From: Streptomyces sp. GKU 895
GTDB taxonomy: Bacteria; Actinomycetota; Actinomycetes; Streptomycetales; Streptomycetaceae
Assembly (NCBI GenBank): GCA_002027195.1
Contig: MWJO01000001.1
Coordinates: 62,001-126,000 of the forward strand
Direction: 5' to 3'
DNA length: 64,000 nucleotides
Numbering within the stretch: position 1 is the stretch's first letter; each line of letters begins with the position of its first letter. Under the pieces are notes generated by a model. That model made no database searches. It was not told where the DNA came from and was given only the letters and a program-made list of their open reading frames with translations. The position numbers and the translations under genes are program-made. Positions 1-9,246 of the stretch are shown here, piece after piece.

Positions 1-482
1 GCCTGCCTGAAGGTCACTTGTGGGGGTCCTTCCCGTGACGCGGTCGGCTGCGGGGGGGGGGAGGGGGTCCTGGTCAGGGACATCCGCAGGGCACGACACG
101 CGTGTGCTTCAAGTGGCGCTATTTGACTAGAGGTTGAGCGAAAAAGGAAGAGCCTGGCTTGTCTTGGTCAAGTCGCCTCAGGTGGACAGTCATTGACGAT
201 CGACCTCCTCGTTCACTGCTGTCCATTCGCCAGGAAGCAAACAAAGGTGGTGTTCTGTCCGCGGAGGTTGGCGACAGCGATCACACGCACCAGAACCTGG
301 CCGCCGAGCCCGGCGCCGCGCTCACGGAGGACGCCTCCCCGCGCCGGGAGCGGGGTCGCCAACTCGCGCCGAAGTTCTCAATGGCAACCACGAACACCGT
401 CAGAGCCATCCTTGCGGAAAACGATTGGTGTCCCGGCTGGGTCCGCTGATGGACTGGCGTCGTCCTACCGTGAGTCTGCCGC
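1..482. other. no gene supported
   Basis: No reading frame here shows a recognisable domain, a convincing ribosome site or coherent codon bias. A run of ten G followed by A and five more G lies at 52-67; such a run is prone to slippage and to sequencing error. The stretch may be the far upstream region of the methyltransferase gene at 483 or the edge of a gene outside the window. Confidence 0.5.
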
Positions 483-1256
483 GTGACGGGGGTAGTGGTT
501 GTGGCGGGTTATGACGTGCTTGCTGACGTGTATGAATGGCTCATCTCGGACGCAAAGTTGCCTCCAGCGGAGTTCGTTGCGTCGTTCGACGACGTCCTCA
601 GTCTCCTGCCGTTGAACGCTCACGTCCTCGACTGTTCCTGTGGAACCGGTCAGTTGGCGGTGGGTCTCGCCGGGCGTGGCATGCAGGTGGTCGCAACTGA
701 CGCCAGCGAGGCGATGGTTCGCCGGACTGCACAGTTGTCCGAGGAGTTCGGGGCATCCGTCCGGGCCGTAAGGGCGAACTGGGATGAGTTGCCCGACCAT
801 TTTCCGGACAACACGTTCGACATGGTGTTCTGCGTCGGCAACTCGCTTGCCCATGCCGTGGGCGCGACAGGCAGGGGCGCTGCTCTGGAGTCGATGTCAC
901 GGCTCCTGCGCCCCGGCGGGCGCTTGGTGCTCACATCCCGCACGTGGGAACGCGTGAGGGCCAGGGGTTCCCGGCTGGACATCGGTGACCGACTCGTCCG
1001 CCGGAACGGTCGCGATGCCGTCGTGGTCTACCGCTGGGAGATTGCGCCGCAGTGGGAGGAGGAGCACCACATCGAGATCGCGATCGCACAAGTTGACGCG
1101 ACCGGGTTGGTGCATGTCCGTTCGGAACTGCTGTCCTGCTGGCCCTACCGGCATGAGGAACTCGAAGTCGAGTTGGACCGGGTCGGACTCCAGACGGAGC
1201 GAAGCACGTTCGATCTTGAGGCCGAGAACTACATGGTGGTCGCGAGAAGGGTATGA
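483..1256 (+). CDS. class I SAM-dependent methyltransferase
   Basis: A 257-residue cytosolic protein with a Rossmann-type methyltransferase fold. Motif I, VLDCSCGTGQLAVGLAGRG, lies near residues 42-60, a post-motif acidic residue follows in VVATDASEAMV, and a motif IV-like stretch reads DMVFCVGNSLAH. The opening YDVLADVYEWL resembles glycine/sarcosine N-methyltransferase-type enzymes, but the acceptor substrate cannot be told from sequence. GTG at 483 is used as start; in-frame GTG codons at 495 and 501 are equally possible because no strong ribosome site decides. It stands alone and runs towards the two-component genes on the other strand. Confidence 0.8.
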   Translation: MTGVVVVAGYDVLADVYEWLISDAKLPPAEFVASFDDVLSLLPLNAHVLDCSCGTGQLAVGLAGRGMQVVATDASEAMVRRTAQLSEEFGASVRAVRANWDELPDHFPDNTFDMVFCVGNSLAHAVGATGRGAALESMSRLLRPGGRLVLTSRTWERVRARGSRLDIGDRLVRRNGRDAVVVYRWEIAPQWEEEHHIEIAIAQVDATGLVHVRSELLSCWPYRHEELEVELDRVGLQTERSTFDLEAENYMVVARRV

Positions 1257-1370
1257 ACATCGGCCTCTCTGAACGGATCCAGCTCTGGGTGAGGCACGTG
1301 GAGGCGACGCGAGCCGACCGGTGCCATGTGGTCCGGGTGGGGACTCATCGGACCGGCCCCGGCACCTGGC

Positions 1371-2033
1371 TCAGGTTGCGGGGAGGATGCGGCGCGTTTC
1401 GTAGGCCCACATCGCGATCTCGACCCGGTTGCGGGCGCCTAGTTTGGCCATGAGGCTGGCCAGGTGCGTCTTCACCGTGCTGAGGCTGATGTGCAGTGCG
1501 TCGGCTATCTCGGTGTTGGTCAGCCCGCGCGCGACGGCGAGGAGTACCTCCTCCTCGCGGGCGGTGACCGGGGAGACCGGCTGGGCCGCGGGCCGGCCGG
1601 CGGGCAGGTCCGCGAAGGCCTGGAGAAGGCGGACGGTGACGCTGGGCGCGATGAGTGCCTCCCCGTCGGCGGCCGAGCGTACGGCCTGGGCCAGAAGGTC
1701 TGGTCCGGTGTCCTTGAGGAGGAATCCGCGGGCGCCGGCGCGCAGTGCGCCGTAGACGTACTCGTCGAGGTCGAAGGTGGTGATGACGACCACGACCAGC
1801 GGGTCGGCGACGCCCGGGCCGGCGACCAGCCGGGTGGCCTCGAGCCCGTCGAGTACGGGCATGCGGATGTCGAACAGGCAGACGTCGGGGCGTAGTTCGC
1901 GCGCCAGACGTACCGCTTCGTGTCCGTCGGCGGCCTCGCCGACGACCTCGATGCCGGGCTGGGCGTTCAGCATGATCCGCAACCCGGTGCGGATGATCGT
2001 CTGGTCGTCAGCGACGAGGACGCGAATGGACAC
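1371..2033 (-). CDS. NarL/LuxR-family response regulator
   Basis: Receiver domain (about residues 1-120) with acidic pocket in VLVADDQ, phosphoacceptor Asp near residue 55 in CLFDIRMP, and conserved Lys in GFLLKDT. A LuxR-type helix-turn-helix follows (LTNTEIADALHISLSTVKTH). GTG at 2033 is chosen because the conserved receiver sequence begins just after it; an ATG 39 bases upstream would add a tail with no family counterpart. From 2033 the gene overlaps the 3' end of the kinase gene by 26 bases, so the two are translationally coupled. It presumably carries the kinase's signal to target promoters, perhaps including the divergent MMPL gene. Confidence 0.92.
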   Translation of the reverse strand: MSIRVLVADDQTIIRTGLRIMLNAQPGIEVVGEAADGHEAVRLARELRPDVCLFDIRMPVLDGLEATRLVAGPGVADPLVVVVITTFDLDEYVYGALRAGARGFLLKDTGPDLLAQAVRSAADGEALIAPSVTVRLLQAFADLPAGRPAAQPVSPVTAREEEVLLAVARGLTNTEIADALHISLSTVKTHLASLMAKLGARNRVEIAMWAYETRRILPAT

Positions 2034-3180
2034 CGTTCTCGCTCCTCGCTCTCGGTAGTTCGGCTTCGACATGCCAGCCCCGGTCGGTGCCTGGGCCGGC
2101 TCGTAGTGTGCCGCCGAGCAGGGTCGCGCGCTCGCGCAGTCCGGTAAGGCCGTATCCGTCGCGACCCCGGCCGGTGCGCCGGCCGTTGTCGTGCACGCTC
2201 ACCCGTACGGTGTGCCGTTCCGCGGTGACCCGGACGACGAGCTCGGTCGCGTCGACCGCATGACGCAGCGCGTTGGTCACCGACTCCTGCACGATGCGGT
2301 AGACGGCCGCGTCCACGGCCGGGGGCAGCGCGTCCAGTTCGCCGTCGAGCCCCAGGTCGACCCTGAGGCGGCCACCCGGGGTGCGCACCAGGCGCTCCAG
2401 ATCCGCGACGCCCGCAGGGGGCGCCAACTCGGCGCCGACCCCGCGGTCGCGCAGCGCGGCGACCATGGCACGCATTTCCTCCAGCGTGCGCGCCCCTTCC
2501 TCCTCGACCTCCTCCAGCGCCTTGACGGCGGCGGACGGGTCGGCGCCCGCCAGCACCCCGCCCGCCTGAGCGATGATCACCATGGCCGACACGTGATGGG
2601 CCACCGTGTCGTGCAGTTCCCGGGCGAGCTGCTCGCGCTCGCGGGAGCGCACCTGCTCCACCTGCCGCTCGCGAGCGGTCACCCAGAACCGCACGGCAGC
2701 CCCGAACACGCCGGGCAGAAGGAGGAAGACCAAGCCCACGACGTTCTCGACGACCGGCGTGTCGTCCGTGACGGAACACAGCACGCCGGTCGTGAGGATC
2801 ACCGCGCCGCCCAGGACGATCTCGCGTCCCGATCCCCACCGCGGCAGCGCGTACACCAGCACGAGCACGACCAGGCCGGTGTACAGGCCGACGGGCTCGG
2901 GCAGAGCGGCAATCAGCGAGATCACCTGAAGCAGGCTCAGCGAGCCGAACGCCAGGGTGACCATTGCCAGGGGTCGGGTGCGTCGCCGCAGGGGCAGCAG
3001 GCACAGCCAGACGGCGAACACCACCGCCACCGGCCGCCACACGACGTTCTCGCGCAGGGCGGCCTCCAGCACCACACCGCCCACGCCCGAGGCGAGCAGG
3101 ACCCAGTCCCGCCACACCCGGGCGGGCGCGCCGGGCGGACGGGGTTCGGTCCACAGGTTTCGCAGGTCGTCTCGCAGCAC
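2008..3180 (-). CDS. sensor histidine kinase (HisKA_3 type)
   Basis: A 390-residue membrane kinase. Four to five hydrophobic segments occupy residues about 25-165. The dimerisation/phosphoacceptor motif ARELHDTVAHHVSAM places His near residue 190. The ATPase domain has the N box VTNALRHA and the G box DGYGLTGLRERA. This is the usual partner of NarL-type regulators, and the regulator gene overlaps its 3' end. The ATG at 3180 is 175 bases from the ATG of the divergent MMPL exporter, so the shared intergenic region probably holds control elements for both. The signal is not predictable. Confidence 0.93.
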   Translation of the reverse strand: MLRDDLRNLWTEPRPPGAPARVWRDWVLLASGVGGVVLEAALRENVVWRPVAVVFAVWLCLLPLRRRTRPLAMVTLAFGSLSLLQVISLIAALPEPVGLYTGLVVLVLVYALPRWGSGREIVLGGAVILTTGVLCSVTDDTPVVENVVGLVFLLLPGVFGAAVRFWVTARERQVEQVRSREREQLARELHDTVAHHVSAMVIIAQAGGVLAGADPSAAVKALEEVEEEGARTLEEMRAMVAALRDRGVGAELAPPAGVADLERLVRTPGGRLRVDLGLDGELDALPPAVDAAVYRIVQESVTNALRHAVDATELVVRVTAERHTVRVSVHDNGRRTGRGRDGYGLTGLRERATLLGGTLRAGPGTDRGWHVEAELPRARSENGVHSRPRR

Positions 3181-3355
3181 GGTTCTCAGCCTAGGGACCG
3201 CGGCGCGATGCGCATCGGCCGAAAGGACGGTTCGTCACTCGGCCCTGGGGCCGACGGATCCGCGGCCCGCGGGCCGATGCCGCGGGGCGCCGTGGCGACG
3301 AGCCTCGGCATCGGCGGCCGTACAAGGACGGCCGACGAGGTGGTTGGAGGACCCG

Positions 3356-5614
3356 ATGCTCTCGAAAGCCCTGTTGCGCCTGGGCGCTGGCGCCGCCCGC
3401 CATCCCTGGCGGGTGATCGCGGCATGGCTGATCGCCGTCACGCTCGCCGTCCTGGCCGCGATCGCCATCGGCGGGCGGACCGCGGACTCGATGACCGCTC
3501 CGGGGCTGGACTCCCAACAGGCTGCGGAATTGATCGAGCGGGCCGGCACCGGCCAGGAGGGGATGACCGCCCAAGTGGTCGTCACCCCCCTCGACGGCGG
3601 TGCGACGTTCTTCGACCACCCCAGCGCCCGCACCGCTCTGGCGCGGCTGCAGACCGAGGTGCGGCGGCTGCCGCACGTGCTCGGCACGAGCGATCCGGCG
3701 GGAGCACTCGGCGCCGATGGGGACACCACGGTGCGCGACGGCCTTGTCTCGGCCGACGGGCGGATCGCGGTCGTCCGGGTGCAGTACCCCGATCAGAGCC
3801 GGCTGTCGGCCGCAGACCTCGACGCTCTCGTCGGACTCGGCGACCGGCTGCGCGCCGAGCTGCCCCTGCGCATCGAGATGGGCGGGAGCCTCTTCTACGC
3901 CTTCTCCGACGCCGACGGCGGCGTAAGCGAGTTGATCGGACTGCTTGCGGCGGCCGCGATCCTGTTCCTGGCGTTCGGTTCGCTCGTCGCCGCCGCGCTG
4001 CCGATCGGCATGGCGGTCTTCGGGCTGACCGTCGGGGTCGCCACGATGACGGTACTGGCGGGGGTCACGGACGTCCCCACCTTCGCCCCCGTGCTCGGCA
4101 GCATGGTCGGGCTCGGAGTGGGCATCGACTACGCGCTGTTCGTGCTCGCCAGGCACCGGGAGTACCTCGCGCGCGGGCTCGATCCCCACGAGGCGGCGGG
4201 GCGAGCGGTGGCCACGGCGGGGCGGCCCGTGGTCTTCGCCGGCGGCACCGTCGTCGTGTCGATCCTCGGCCTGGCGGTCGCGAACGTGCCGTTCATGACG
4301 GTGGGCGGGTTCGCCGTCTCGATCGTCGTCCTGATCATGGTGCTCGCGTCGGTGACGCTGCTGCCGGCCTTCCTCGGCGCCGCCGGCCCACGCCTGGCGC
4401 GGGCCGGCCGGATCCGCCGCGTTCTGCAGGCCAGGAAGTTGGGCCGCCTCGCACGGCACGGGGACCCGGCGGCAGGCGCCGGGTGGCGGCGCTGGATCGG
4501 GCACGTCAGCCGGCACCCGGTGGCGTACGCGATCGGCGCGGCGGGGCTTCTGCTGACCGCGACGCTGCCCGTGCTCGGCCTGCGCGTCGGTCTGCCCGAC
4601 GACGGCTCACTGCCCCACAGCCGTACCGAGCGCCGCGCCTACGACCTCGTCGCCGAGGGGTTCGGCCCGGGCACCAACGGTCCCCTCGTCATCGCCGCGA
4701 ACCCTGCCGGTGATCCGGGAGTGCTGGACCGAATCGTCGGGGCGGTCGCGGCGGATCCGGGTATCGCATCCGTCGCGCCGACGCACATCGACCGGGCCAC
4801 CGGCATCGGGACCTTCGTGGTGTTCCCGACCACAAGCCCACAGGACAAGGCCACGGCCGACACCCTCTCCCGGCTGCGCACGGACGTGCTGCCCACGGCG
4901 ATCGGGCGCGGCCCGGCCACGGCCCACGTGGGCGGCGCCGCGGCGAGCCTGTCCGATGTGGGCCGACGCACCAGCGAGCGCCTGCCGTTGTTCGTCGCCG
5001 CCGTGCTGGCGATGTCGTTCCTGCTGCTGATGCTGGTCTTCCGCTCGGTACTCGTACCGCTCAAGGCGGTGCTGCTGAATCTGCTGAGCATCGGCGCGGC
5101 CTACGGCATCATGGTCGCGGTCTTCCAGTGGGGCTGGGGAGGTGCACTCATCGGGCTGGAAGCGACGGTTCCGATCGTGTCGTTCATCCCGATGTTCCTC
5201 TTCGCCATCCTCTTCGGCCTGTCGATGGACTACGAGGTGTTCCTCCTCTCCCGCGTGCGCGAGGAGTACCTGCGCACCGGCGACAACGGCACGGCGATCG
5301 TCGAGGGTGTCTCGCGCACCGCCCGGATCATCACCTCGGCCGCCCTCATCATGGTGGCGGTCTTCCTGTCCTTCGCCGTCGCCGAGGACCCCTCCACCAA
5401 AATGTTCGGGCTCGGCCTGGCCAGCGCGATCTTCATCGACGCCACGGTCGTCCGCATGGTGCTGGTACCGGCGACCATGACACTCCTCGGCCGGACGAAC
5501 TGGTGGTTGCCGAAGTGGCTGGACCGGATGCTTCCCCGCAGTCCGGTCGGCACCGACGACACTGGCTCGGAGTCCACCGGTGAGGCCACGCGTCCACTGC
5601 TGGTGGACCGTTGA
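3356..5614 (+). CDS. MMPL family RND-type membrane transporter
   Basis: A 752-residue inner-membrane exporter of the MMPL/RND superfamily, which moves lipids or hydrophobic drugs outward using the proton gradient. One transmembrane helix (ALLRLGAGAARHPWRVIAAW region) starts the protein, a soluble loop follows, then a block of helices with the family motif VGLGVGIDYALFVLARHREY. The second half repeats the plan, with LFGLSMDYEVFLLSRVREEY near residue 620. ATG 3356 has GGTTGGAGG eight bases upstream; the open frame continues far 5' but that part is antisense to the kinase. Its position opposite a two-component pair suggests regulation by it. The substrate is unknown. Confidence 0.92.
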   Translation: MLSKALLRLGAGAARHPWRVIAAWLIAVTLAVLAAIAIGGRTADSMTAPGLDSQQAAELIERAGTGQEGMTAQVVVTPLDGGATFFDHPSARTALARLQTEVRRLPHVLGTSDPAGALGADGDTTVRDGLVSADGRIAVVRVQYPDQSRLSAADLDALVGLGDRLRAELPLRIEMGGSLFYAFSDADGGVSELIGLLAAAAILFLAFGSLVAAALPIGMAVFGLTVGVATMTVLAGVTDVPTFAPVLGSMVGLGVGIDYALFVLARHREYLARGLDPHEAAGRAVATAGRPVVFAGGTVVVSILGLAVANVPFMTVGGFAVSIVVLIMVLASVTLLPAFLGAAGPRLARAGRIRRVLQARKLGRLARHGDPAAGAGWRRWIGHVSRHPVAYAIGAAGLLLTATLPVLGLRVGLPDDGSLPHSRTERRAYDLVAEGFGPGTNGPLVIAANPAGDPGVLDRIVGAVAADPGIASVAPTHIDRATGIGTFVVFPTTSPQDKATADTLSRLRTDVLPTAIGRGPATAHVGGAAASLSDVGRRTSERLPLFVAAVLAMSFLLLMLVFRSVLVPLKAVLLNLLSIGAAYGIMVAVFQWGWGGALIGLEATVPIVSFIPMFLFAILFGLSMDYEVFLLSRVREEYLRTGDNGTAIVEGVSRTARIITSAALIMVAVFLSFAVAEDPSTKMFGLGLASAIFIDATVVRMVLVPATMTLLGRTNWWLPKWLDRMLPRSPVGTDDTGSESTGEATRPLLVDR

Positions 5615-6049
5615 CTCAACTCGTGCCCGCCCTTGCCCGGTGGCGCCTCAGCGCGTCGCCAGCGGGCATCGGCGAGTCGTGCTCATCGGGGGTCCTGGTG
5701 AGGTCCTTTGTTCCAGGGAACTAGGAGACATAGAGCGAACGGCGGCTCTCGATGTGCTGGTCGCCTCGCTCTCTTTCCATTGTCGAAGATCCAGGATTCC
5801 CGCAGACGCTGTCGCGATTCCTCCACCCACGATGGTGCCGGCCAGCGAAATCCATTCCATCGACACCCCCGGGAGCTGAGCGGCTGGTGTTCCAGGGTGC
5901 CCCTGCCGGCACGCGGCGTCGAGGGTGCCCGTGTCACTGCCGGCTCACAGGCTGGCCGTTGCGGCATCCCAAATCCCGCGGGTGCCGAGGCCCGCCTCTG
6001 GGCAGCCCCCGTCGGTTGTCTCACGCGGGATCGGGGCGGCCGTAGCGGC
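5615..6049. other. intergenic, possible gene stub
   Basis: No intact gene. On the minus strand from 5866 a frame opens with a hydrophobic, glycine-rich stretch (MSMEWISLAGTIVGGGIATA) and RQWKES, which looks like the start of a small membrane protein, then becomes low-quality after about 33 residues. It may be a truncated gene. The rest carries no recognisable signal. Confidence 0.3.
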
Positions 6050-6718
6050 CTATCGGTGCGCTGCGCGCCGGCCTGGAGCCTGGTCCTGCGGGACGGGGCG
6101 CACACGAGCGAGCAGGTCGAGCCGGCCGGTGGCGGTCAGGCCGAGGTGGCCGGCGGAGTCGAGATCGAGGATGCCGCCGAGCAGTCCGAGGACGGCGCGG
6201 GGCGGGCCGTCCAGGACGAGGTCGGGGTCGCTGCTTGTGCCGGTCCGGGTGTGGACCTGTCCGTCGCGCAGCTCGATGACGGCCGTCTCGCCGGCCGCGA
6301 TGAGCTGGATGACGGCGGGCGGGGCGTCGGGGTCGGCGTCGACGGTGAACCACGCCGGGGCGTAGGCCAGCCACTGTGCCCGGAACGCGTCGCCGGGGCG
6401 TTCCTCGGCCATGAATCGCAGCCCCCACATGCCCAGTGCCTTGAGGACGGGCTCCAACTCCTGGCCACTGTCGGTCAGTTGGTACAGGACGGTGGCGACG
6501 GGCGGCGGCGCGTCCTCACGCGTGATCAGCCCGGCCGACTCGAGTTCCTTCAGGCGGGTCGAGAGCAGGTTCGTCGCGATCCCGGGCAGCCCGTTTTTCA
6601 GATCGGTGAACCGGCATGGCCCCTGCACCAAGAGCTCCCGAATGATCAGCAGTGTCCAGCGGTCCCCGACGACGTCGAGCCCTCGGGCGATCGAGCAGTA
6701 CTGGTCATAGCTCCGCAT
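6050..6718 (-). CDS. HxlR-family transcriptional regulator with SCP2-like tail
   Basis: A 222-residue cytosolic DNA-binding protein. Residues about 5-100 form the HxlR winged helix, recognisable from CSIARGLDVVGDRWTLLIIR, GPCRFTDLKNGLPGIATNLL and LKELESAGLI. Residues about 120-205 resemble the sterol-carrier-like ligand domain often found on long HxlR proteins (TAVIELRDGQVHTRTG, LDGPPRAVLGLLGG). It is divergent from the DHA2 exporter gene with only 70 bases between start codons, a standard arrangement for a ligand-responsive repressor of its neighbour. Confidence 0.88.
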   Translation of the reverse strand: MRSYDQYCSIARGLDVVGDRWTLLIIRELLVQGPCRFTDLKNGLPGIATNLLSTRLKELESAGLITREDAPPPVATVLYQLTDSGQELEPVLKALGMWGLRFMAEERPGDAFRAQWLAYAPAWFTVDADPDAPPAVIQLIAAGETAVIELRDGQVHTRTGTSSDPDLVLDGPPRAVLGLLGGILDLDSAGHLGLTATGRLDLLARVRPVPQDQAPGRRAAHR

Positions 6719-6776
6719 ACGACGACCTTACCTCACCAGATAAAGCGAGTGGTAGAAAAACTAAACCAGCCGTGCC

Positions 6777-6782
6777 TATATT
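6777..6782 (+). promoter_or_regulatory. candidate -10 box for a leaderless exporter mRNA
   Basis: TATATT ends six bases before the exporter ATG at 6789, the spacing expected if transcription starts at the start codon; no Shine-Dalgarno sequence precedes that ATG. The unusually A/T-rich gap also has two direct copies of a TAAACC-type element (CTAAACC at 6761-6767, TTAAACC at 6782-6788), a plausible site for the HxlR protein. Confidence 0.4.
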
Positions 6783-6788
6783 TAAACC

Positions 6789-8354
6789 ATGACTCGATCG
6801 CCATCGAAACCCCTCATGCTGGTCGCCCTTCTGACGGCCTCGTTCCTGATCAACCTCGACACGACCCTGGTCAACGTTGCGCTGCCTGCGCTGACGCGGG
6901 AGCTGGGCACCTCGATCTCGCAGCTGCAGTGGGTCGTGGACGCCTACAACCTCGTCTTCGCCGCACTGCTGCTGACCGCGGGGAGCCTGTCCGACCGGTT
7001 CGGCCGCAAGGGCATGCTCATGGCCGGCCTGCTGGTCTTCGGGGCGTCCAGCTTCCTCGGCGGCTACGCCACCTCCCCCGAGCAGCTGATCGCCGCCCGC
7101 GCTGTCATGGGTCTGGGCGCCGCGATGACGTTCCCGTCCACCCTCGCGCTGCTCACCGGCGTGTTCACCAGCCGCAAGGAACGGGCTCTGTCGATCGGCC
7201 TGTGGGGAGCGACGGCCGGGGTCGCCATCGCGCTGGGCCCGATCGTGGGCGGATTCCTGCTCGCCCACTACTCCTGGGCGAGCATCTTCTCGCTGCTCGG
7301 CCCCCTCTCGCTGGCCGTCATCGCGCTGGTGGCGCTGTTCGTGCCGCGCTCCAAGGAGGCGGTCCCGCACCGGCTGGACTATCTGGGTCTGGTGACGTCC
7401 AGCGGCTTCATGGGTCTGCTCGTCTACACCATCATCGAAGCCCCCAGCCGCGGCTGGAGCTCGGCCGCCTCGCTGGCCGGTTTCGCCGGAGCGGTGGTGC
7501 TGCTGGCCGCCTTCATCCTCAGCGAGCGCCGGGCCACCGAACCGATGCTGGACGTGCGGCTGTTCAAGGACATGCGGTTCAGCGCGGCGAGCGCTTCGGT
7601 GACGATCGCGTTCTTCACCCTGTTCGGGTTCATCTTCCTGATCACCCAGTACTTCCAGTTCGTGCGCGGCTACAGCGCCCTCTCGGCAGGGGTGCACCTG
7701 CTGCCCGTCGCGACCGCCGTCGCCGTCGGCTCCACGTTGGGCACGCGCCTTGCGGTACGGATCGGCACCAAGGCGATCGTCACCGCCGGGCTGGTCTTCC
7801 AGGCAGCCTTCTACTTCTGGGTCGCCGCCACCATGTCCCCGACCCTCGGCTACGGCGTCATCGCCGTGCAGATGGTCCTCTTCGGCCTGGGCATGGGCCT
7901 CACCTCCGCCCCCGCCACCGAATCCATCATGGGAGCGGTCAGCGCGGACAAGGCCGGCGTCGGTTCCGCGGTCAACGACTCCACCCGTCTGCTCGGCGGC
8001 ACCCTCGGCGTGGCGATCATCGGCAGCGTCTCCGCCACCCTGTACAGCGCCCGGCTAGACACCGGCCTGCCGGCCTCCTTGCCCACCGGACTCAGCGACC
8101 TGGCCCACCAGTCGGTCGGTGCGGCGTTCGGGGTCTCCAGCCAACTCGCCGCCCACGGGCAGTCGGGCCTGGCCGACAGCGTGCGGACGACCGCCATCGC
8201 CGCCTTCGACCACGGCCTGAGCGTCGGGTGCGTGGTAGCCGGACTCGTCGCCATCGCCGGTGCCCTTCTCTCCGCCGCATTCCTGCCCGCCCAGCCGCCG
8301 CATCAGCCCACGCCCGAGGCCCAACCGGTTGAACTCACCACGATCAGCAGGTGA
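6789..8354 (+). CDS. DHA2-family MFS drug exporter (EmrB/QacA type)
   Basis: A 521-residue proton-driven multidrug antiporter with about 14 transmembrane helices. Motif A is seen in GSLSDRFGRKGMLM, the substrate-exporter motif C in ATAGVAIALGPIVGGFLL, and the N-terminal motif D1 in LINLDTTLVNVALPAL. Length matches the DHA2 family. It is divergently paired with the HxlR regulator, which probably represses it until a toxic ligand binds. The start is fixed by MTRSPSKPLMLVALL; the message may be leaderless. Confidence 0.93.
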   Translation: MTRSPSKPLMLVALLTASFLINLDTTLVNVALPALTRELGTSISQLQWVVDAYNLVFAALLLTAGSLSDRFGRKGMLMAGLLVFGASSFLGGYATSPEQLIAARAVMGLGAAMTFPSTLALLTGVFTSRKERALSIGLWGATAGVAIALGPIVGGFLLAHYSWASIFSLLGPLSLAVIALVALFVPRSKEAVPHRLDYLGLVTSSGFMGLLVYTIIEAPSRGWSSAASLAGFAGAVVLLAAFILSERRATEPMLDVRLFKDMRFSAASASVTIAFFTLFGFIFLITQYFQFVRGYSALSAGVHLLPVATAVAVGSTLGTRLAVRIGTKAIVTAGLVFQAAFYFWVAATMSPTLGYGVIAVQMVLFGLGMGLTSAPATESIMGAVSADKAGVGSAVNDSTRLLGGTLGVAIIGSVSATLYSARLDTGLPASLPTGLSDLAHQSVGAAFGVSSQLAAHGQSGLADSVRTTAIAAFDHGLSVGCVVAGLVAIAGALLSAAFLPAQPPHQPTPEAQPVELTTISR

Positions 8355-9050
8355 CCAGGGCCTGCTCATGGCGCAGCGGTACCCCAAGGACATCTCCGGT
8401 CCGATCGCCACGCGATGTGCTGTTCGGGATCTGGACAGCCGAGGCGACGCTGCAGCCAAGCCGCCGGCCGTCCTGCCCGAAGACCCCCCGGGGGCCCCTC
8501 GCCTGGCGCGCAGGTCAGGGCGCGAGGGTCTGACGGCCGGGGCGTTCGGAGCCGAGCAACGCACTTCGCGACTTTCCCCTGACCTCACGCGCCGGACACC
8601 CTTCCTGCCAGGCTTCCACCCTGCTACGGGTGCGCTGGGTTCGAGGCTGGCAGCCGCGGGCGGGGTGGAGGCGGTGGCCCGGCACGGTCTGGCCGCGTCC
8701 AGGACGGCACTCTCCAACTGCACCGCCTCACCCCGCACATGCCGACCGGACTGATGACTGCCCAGGAGCACGGTCAGGCGTGGCGACGGTCAGGCGTGGC
8801 GGATGCGGAGGCCATCCTGTCCGCGGCCTACCCCGGCAACGCGTGGAAACCCGGGCTGATCCCGGTCCGGATCCGGCCCTGTTCGCCCTCGGTGGTGGCC
8901 GGCCTGGCAGGCCCTGCTCCCGCGTGCCTTGGTTCTCGGCCCCGCACAGCTCGGCAGCGAGGAAACGGCGGGGGGAGGGTGGTGCCGAGCATCTGGGCGC
9001 GTGTTCCCCCAGAGCACTGCGGTGGGCGTCTCGCCCGGAGCGGACGAGCC
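8355..9050. other. intergenic, no gene supported
   Basis: Nearly 700 bases with several long overlapping frames on both strands, none with a domain, signal peptide or good start. GC is uniformly high, so open frames arise by chance. The 3' edge leads into the palindromic module at 9051. It may hold remnants of a lost gene, but nothing identifiable remains. Confidence 0.5.
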
Positions 9051-9099
9051 CCTGACACTTGTCAGGATGGCATGGCACCGCAGGCCGAGTACGTTCCCC
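9051..9099 (+). promoter_or_regulatory. palindrome plus GTACGTTCCCC promoter module, copy 1
   Basis: CCTGACACTTGTCAGG (9051-9066) has perfect seven-base arms around CT. Twenty-two bases further, GTACGTTCCCC (9089-9099) contains a TAnnnT-like -10 candidate (TACGTT). The same two elements occur 23 bases apart before the next secreted-protein gene, so this is probably an activator or operator site with its promoter, driving the gene at 9247. Confidence 0.55.
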
Positions 9100-9246
9100 T
9101 CAGCGCCGCAGTGCTCCCCTCACGCCGCACAGCCCTGTCGGGCACCTGCGGATCACGACCGCGCCACCCGGGGCGGGCGTGGCCGGAGCCGGGGCCGAAT
9201 CCGGGCCAGTTCTCGTTGCCTCTTGATCCATCGGGAAAGGAATGTC

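Noticed and set aside
52..67. G-rich run as a regulatory G-quadruplex
   Set aside because: Only two G blocks are present, there is no nearby promoter, and homopolymer error is likely.
1319..1372. Imperfect hairpin (GGTGCC, GGTCCG paired with CGGACC, GGCACC) near the end of the first response-regulator gene
   Set aside because: It has large internal loops and overlaps the coding end; too weak to list as a terminator.
2191..4713. An 840-codon plus-strand frame spanning the kinase gene and the MMPL gene
   Set aside because: It is antisense to the kinase and out of phase with the MMPL gene; its Arg/Pro/His-rich composition is the usual GC-driven shadow.
5708..8332. An 874-codon frame covering the HxlR gene and the exporter
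   Set aside because: It is antisense to one real gene and out of phase with the other, with no domain.
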